From: Firmicutes bacterium UBA5227
GTDB lineage: Bacteria > Bacillota > Clostridia > Tissierellales > Sedimentibacteraceae
Assembly: GCA_002409285.1 (NCBI GenBank)
Contig: DHUT01000076.1
Location: forward strand, 4,601 to 12,553
Reading direction: 5' to 3'
DNA: 7,953 bases
Of this stretch, positions 5,060 to 7,953 are shown piece by piece. The first letter of the stretch is position 1. Each line of letters opens with the position of its first letter. A model generated the notes under the pieces. It did no database searches. It saw only the letters and a program-made list of their open reading frames with translations, and was not told the DNA's origin. The position numbers were made by a program, and so were the translations under genes.

Positions 5060-7075
5060 TCATCGGAAACTATCGATTGAAATATTATATTTGTCCAATT
5101 TTCTATATAATGTTCTTCGGCTTATTCCCAACTGCTGTGCCGATTTTATTACATTACCGTTGTTAATAATTAATGACTTTATTAATTCATCTTTCTCTAA
5201 ATTCATTTTTTTATCAGTCATATCTGCCTGAATATTATCTTTATTATTTAAGCTAATATTATCTTTATTGTCAATGGTATCTTTATTAGAATTATCACCA
5301 ACTAACTTCTGAAGTTCAAACGGCAAATCTTTTATAGTTATTGTATCACTTTCCACAATGTTTATAGCTCTTTCTATAATGTTTTCCAATTCCCGGATAT
5401 TTCCGGGCCAGGAATATTTATTAAATACATCTATTACATCTTCGTTGATTTTTACTACATTTTTATTTAATGCCCTATTGTAATAACTTATAAAATGCTC
5501 GGCTAATGTGAGAATATCTCTTTTACGCTCCCTTAACGAAGGAACATTTATAGTAAATACATTAAGTCTGTAATAAAGCTCTTCCCGGAAGGAATTATCC
5601 TGAATACTTTGGAGCAAGTTTTTGTTGGTTGCTGCGATAACTCTTATATCTATGGGTTTAGACTTACTGCCTCCTATTCTTACAATCTCCTTATTTTGAA
5701 GCACTCTTAATATGCTGACTTGCGTGTCTAAAGGCATGTCTCCGATTTCATCAAGAAACATTGTTCCTCCGTCTGCCAATTCAAATTTCCCTGGTTTACC
5801 CTCCTTATTAGCTCCGGTAAAGGAACCTCCTTCATAACCGAACAATTCGCTTTCTATAAGTCCTTTTGGTAAAGCTCCGCAATTAATTGCGATAAAAGGC
5901 TCATTTCTTCTGGAACTGGCATTATGTATAGATTGGGCGATCAACTCTTTACCGGTTCCGCTTTCACCTAATATTAAAACGTTAGATATACTTTTGGATG
6001 CTTTTATACACATGTTTTTTATATAATTTATCTGTGAGGAGTATCCAATCAAGTTATCCACAGTATAAGTTGCCGAAAATCCGCTTATCCTGTTAACCAT
6101 TTTATGAATTCGCTTCATTTCTCTAAAAGATATTACAGTTCCTTCGACTTGATCGTAATTATTATTATAATTTGCTGTAGTTATGCTGTAGTTATTTCCT
6201 TGTATTTCTAATTCGGTATCCATATAATTTTTGTCTAAAAGTTCAAAATTTATTATACGCTTGTCATATTCCAATATATCATTTATCTTTTTATTAATAA
6301 AATTTTCCTCAATATTAAATATATCAGCCGCTGATTTATTGATATTAAGCATCCTTCCATCCTTGAAAATAACAATTATTGCAGAATTAATTGAATTTAA
6401 TGTTGTCGATAATTGGTTATTCATTGTAAAGATTTTGTTATATGCATTTATTATTTTCAATTCTTTTTCTATTCCGTCGACGGCGGCTACAATCATCCCT
6501 AAAGTATGGCTGTGGACATTTTCTCTCGAACCTGTAATATCTAAGCAACCTATTATATTGTTTTCTTCATCATGTATAGTTGCTGCAGAACAAGTATACT
6601 CCTGATGATATTTTACCCAATGCTCCGAGCCGTATACTTGTATGGGCTCGTCTATTGCTATGCTTGTAGCTATGGCATTTGTTCCGGAATATCTTTCACT
6701 TCGGTTGGCGCCGACGCGAAGACTGCTGTATCTGTCTGCAGAGACCTTCATCTCATCGTCTCCCACAAGGCACAATATATTGCCTTCTTCATCAGTTAAA
6801 TAAACTACAAACCCCGAACCTTTAACGAAGGAGAAAATTTTATTTATATATGGCGATGCAACTTTAATTAAGCTTTCCTTATTCTTAAGCTTATGCTCCA
6901 ATTCAATTTCCGATAAAACCTTGTTTTTTATTATATAAGGATTGACACCGTACTCTCTTGACCTTTTCCATGAATCTAATATTTTGCGTCTGACCACTTT
7001 TTCATCACATAAACCATTTTCAGTGAAATTTGTCCATTCGTTTGATACAGCAGTATCCGTTATTTTATTAAACAT
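5060..7075 (-). CDS. acoR: AcoR-like sigma-54-dependent transcriptional activator
   Basis: A 671-residue enhancer-binding protein. The N-terminus has the AcoR-type SWKRSREYGVNP signature (35-46), then a GAF-like sensor domain (about 60-200), then a PAS-like domain (about 220-320). The AAA+ domain follows (about 340-570): Walker A GESGTGKE (370-377), the sigma-54 contact loop GSFTGA (417-422), Walker B GGTMFLDEIGD (436-446), the arginine-finger region FREELYYRLN (496-505) and sensor II WPGNIRELEN (556-565). An Asn/Asp/Lys-rich linker (about 595-625) leads to a Fis-type helix-turn-helix (640-665). It should bind enhancer DNA and use ATP to open sigma-54 promoters in response to a small ligand sensed by GAF/PAS. 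AcoR proteins respond to acetoin; the ligand here is inferred. GAGGAGG eight bases upstream supports the ATG. It is divergent from acetoin dehydrogenase E1 alpha and upstream of an aldehyde dehydrogenase, the usual aco context. No receiver domain is seen, so it is not a two-component regulator. Confidence 0.9.
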   Translation of the reverse strand: MFNKITDTAVSNEWTNFTENGLCDEKVVRRKILDSWKRSREYGVNPYIIKNKVLSEIELEHKLKNKESLIKVASPYINKIFSFVKGSGFVVYLTDEEGNILCLVGDDEMKVSADRYSSLRVGANRSERYSGTNAIATSIAIDEPIQVYGSEHWVKYHQEYTCSAATIHDEENNIIGCLDITGSRENVHSHTLGMIVAAVDGIEKELKIINAYNKIFTMNNQLSTTLNSINSAIIVIFKDGRMLNINKSAADIFNIEENFINKKINDILEYDKRIINFELLDKNYMDTELEIQGNNYSITTANYNNNYDQVEGTVISFREMKRIHKMVNRISGFSATYTVDNLIGYSSQINYIKNMCIKASKSISNVLILGESGTGKELIAQSIHNASSRRNEPFIAINCGALPKGLIESELFGYEGGSFTGANKEGKPGKFELADGGTMFLDEIGDMPLDTQVSILRVLQNKEIVRIGGSKSKPIDIRVIAATNKNLLQSIQDNSFREELYYRLNVFTINVPSLRERKRDILTLAEHFISYYNRALNKNVVKINEDVIDVFNKYSWPGNIRELENIIERAINIVESDTITIKDLPFELQKLVGDNSNKDTIDNKDNISLNNKDNIQADMTDKKMNLEKDELIKSLIINNGNVIKSAQQLGISRRTLYRKLDKYNISIDSFR
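5231..5287 (-). repeat. Small in-frame repeat in the regulator's linker
   Basis: A 15-base word, AATATTATCTTTATT on the plus strand, occurs at 5231-5245 and again at 5255-5269, a 24-base (8-codon) period. A shorter copy, TATCTTTATT, lies at 5278-5287. In protein this gives repeated NKDNI/NKDTI units (about residues 598-615) in the flexible linker between the AAA+ domain and the DNA-binding helix-turn-helix. It may vary in copy number without breaking the frame. Confidence 0.7.
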
Positions 7076-7104
7076 TTAGATTGCCTCCTCACACCATTAT
7101 AAAT

Positions 7105-7133
7105 ATTCTACAAAATAAATTATGATATGTCAA
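7105..7133 (-). promoter_or_regulatory. Sigma-70/SigA-type promoter of the regulator operon
   Basis: On the minus strand, TTGACA (7133-7128) and TAGAAT (7110-7105) are separated by exactly 17 bases. The -35 is perfect and the -10 matches five of six. The transcript would start around 7098, giving a leader of roughly 20 bases that contains the GAGGAGG. This fits constitutive supply of the activator, with the aldehyde dehydrogenase downstream. Confidence 0.7.
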
Positions 7134-7168
7134 ACATTCTAATATAGCAACGACATAAATGAAACACA

Positions 7169-7206
7169 CTGTGACACATGTGCCGTTACAGACTTAAATG
7201 TCACAG
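7169..7206 (+). promoter_or_regulatory. Putative AcoR-type enhancer: three CTGTGACA half-sites
   Basis: CTGTGACA (7169-7176) and TGTCACAG (7199-7206) are a perfect 8-base inverted repeat whose centres lie 30 bp apart, about three helical turns. GTTACAG (7185-7191) between them is a one-mismatch inverted partner of the first. The cluster lies about 120-155 bp upstream of the sigma-54 promoter, a typical enhancer distance. It is also about 35-70 bp upstream of the regulator's own -35, so autoregulation is possible. Binding is inferred. Confidence 0.6.
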
Positions 7207-7324
7207 ATTAAAATGTAATCAGAAGAAAAATAATAATGGATTTAAAATTAAATCAGTCTATTTTAAGCAGGTTTATACTAATAAATGATAAGATTTAATA
7301 AAAAATATCGGATACATGTTAAAG

Positions 7325-7340
7325 TGGCATAAGATTTGCA
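7325..7340 (+). promoter_or_regulatory. Sigma-54 (-24/-12) promoter of the aco-like operon
   Basis: TGGCAT-N5-TTGCA is nearly a perfect match to the sigma-54 consensus, with GG and GC doublets 12 bases apart. The transcript should start about 12 bases downstream, giving a short leader of about 35 bases to the ATG at 7387. It pairs naturally with the divergently encoded enhancer-binding protein. Confidence 0.87.
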
Positions 7341-7386
7341 CTAATATACATAGAAATAAAATTGACACAACAATAAGGAGGTCTAA

Positions 7387-7953
7387 ATGAAAGGTAACAT
7401 TAAAAAACAATTGGTTAATTTTTATGAAACAATGTATAGAATGAGACGTTTTGAAGAAGAAATATTTGAATTCTATAAAAAAGGAATGATGGCAGGATTA
7501 GCTCATTTGTATATGGGTGAAGAAGCTGTAGCAACAGGAGTCTGTGCTGCGTTAAAAGAAGATGATTATTTAGGATCAACACACAGAGGTCATGGACACT
7601 TGGTTGCAAGAGGTGCTGACATTAAAAAAATGATGGCGGAAATCTTAGGAAAAGAAACAGGGTACTCAAAAGGAAAAGGCGGTTCAATGCATATAATGGC
7701 ACTTGATAAAGGTATACTCGGTGCAAACGGTATAGTTGGTGCAGGAATTCCAATCGCAACAGGAGCTGCATATTCCGCAAAATATAGAGGTACAAATCAA
7801 GTTGCTATATCATTTTTCGGAGACGGAGCATCAAATGAAGGAACATTTCACGAAAGCCTTAATATGGCATCCGCATGGAAATTACCTGTTATATATGTAA
7901 TAGAGAATAACCTGTATGGCATATCGGTGGATACAAGAGATGTAACAAATGTA
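7387..7953 (+). CDS. acoA: Acetoin dehydrogenase E1 component, alpha subunit (partial)
   Basis: The first 189 residues of a TPP-dependent E1 alpha subunit of roughly 320-330 residues; the gene runs off the right edge. E1 alpha and beta form the thiamine-dependent part of a 2-oxoacid-dehydrogenase-like complex. In the acetoin system this cleaves acetoin to acetaldehyde and, with E2/E3, acetyl-CoA plus NADH. Visible hallmarks are GLAHLYMGEEAVATG (37-51), STHRGHGH (64-71), the GYSKGKGGSMH loop (92-102), GANGIVGAGIPIATG (112-126) and the TPP/Mg motif GDGASN (145-150) closing with ENN (173-175). The GLAHLY, STHRGHGH and KGKGGSMH wording fits AcoA better than pyruvate dehydrogenase PdhA, and the adjacent AcoR-like activator and sigma-54 promoter support this. 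AAGGAGG four bases before the ATG fixes the start. The beta, E2 and E3 genes would be expected downstream, outside the window. A related branched-chain or pyruvate E1 alpha is the alternative. Confidence 0.87.
   Translation, partial: MKGNIKKQLVNFYETMYRMRRFEEEIFEFYKKGMMAGLAHLYMGEEAVATGVCAALKEDDYLGSTHRGHGHLVARGADIKKMMAEILGKETGYSKGKGGSMHIMALDKGILGANGIVGAGIPIATGAAYSAKYRGTNQVAISFFGDGASNEGTFHESLNMASAWKLPVIYVIENNLYGISVDTRDVTNV

Larger units (their letters stand above)
7076..7386. other. Divergent regulator / acetoin dehydrogenase control region
   Basis: A 311-base non-coding region. From left to right it holds the regulator's GAGGAGG ribosome site, a leftward sigma-70-type promoter, a cluster of CTGTGACA-like half-sites, about 120 bases of AT-rich spacer that could bend for looping, a rightward sigma-54 promoter and the AAGGAGG of the E1 alpha gene (7376-7382). 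The plan is that of an enhancer-controlled operon with its activator transcribed divergently. Confidence 0.75.

Noticed and set aside
7415..7609. Minus-strand frame overlapping the E1 alpha gene
   Set aside because: It is a shadow of a strongly conserved gene and shows no recognisable protein features.
1..7953. CRISPR array, tRNA or rRNA genes, phage att sites
   Set aside because: No regularly spaced repeats, cloverleaf-like stretches or rRNA-like conserved segments were seen by eye on either strand.

Overview
The window comes from a low-GC, AT-rich bacterium, most likely an anaerobic clostridium (Clostridia, Firmicutes). The grounds are the base composition, strong GGAGG-type ribosome sites, a TTG start, and genes typical of amino-acid or acetoin fermenters: 4-hydroxybutyrate metabolism, a sigma-54 enhancer-binding regulator and acetoin dehydrogenase. 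No species can be named from the sequence alone.

Layout, left to right. (a) 47-1096, minus: a plasmid pRiA4b ORF-3-like protein of unknown role. (b) 1097-1713: a gene-poor AT-rich stretch that ends in a good sigma-54 (-24/-12) promoter, with a possible activator site about 180 bp upstream of it. (c) 1714-3527, plus: a decayed 4-hydroxybutyrate operon. It holds a C-terminal fragment of 4-hydroxybutyryl-CoA dehydratase (abfD-like), then a 59-codon remnant of 4-hydroxybutyrate CoA-transferase (abfT-like) whose N-terminus is joined in frame to its C-terminus, then an apparently intact NAD-dependent 4-hydroxybutyrate dehydrogenase. (d) 3539-3576: a hairpin terminator between convergent units. (e) 7075 down to 3588, minus: an AcoR-like sigma-54 activator followed closely by an NAD(P)-dependent aldehyde dehydrogenase, probably one operon with a sigma-70-type promoter at 7105-7133. 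(f) 7076-7386: a divergent control region with CTGTGACA-type half-sites and a near-consensus sigma-54 promoter. (g) 7387 to the window end, plus: the start of a TPP-dependent acetoin dehydrogenase E1 alpha subunit, cut by the edge.

How it works together (inference): the activator probably switches on the divergent acetoin dehydrogenase operon through sigma-54. The aldehyde dehydrogenase made with it could oxidise the acetaldehyde released by acetoin cleavage. The same 11-base word TGTGACACATG lies at enhancer distance upstream of both sigma-54 promoters, so the same regulator may also control the 4-hydroxybutyrate operon.

The most notable observation is that the first two genes of that operon carry large deletions that keep the promoter, ribosome sites, an open frame and an intact third gene. 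This could be real genome reduction or an assembly artefact. I found no clearly novel system beyond this scarred operon and the shared control logic.
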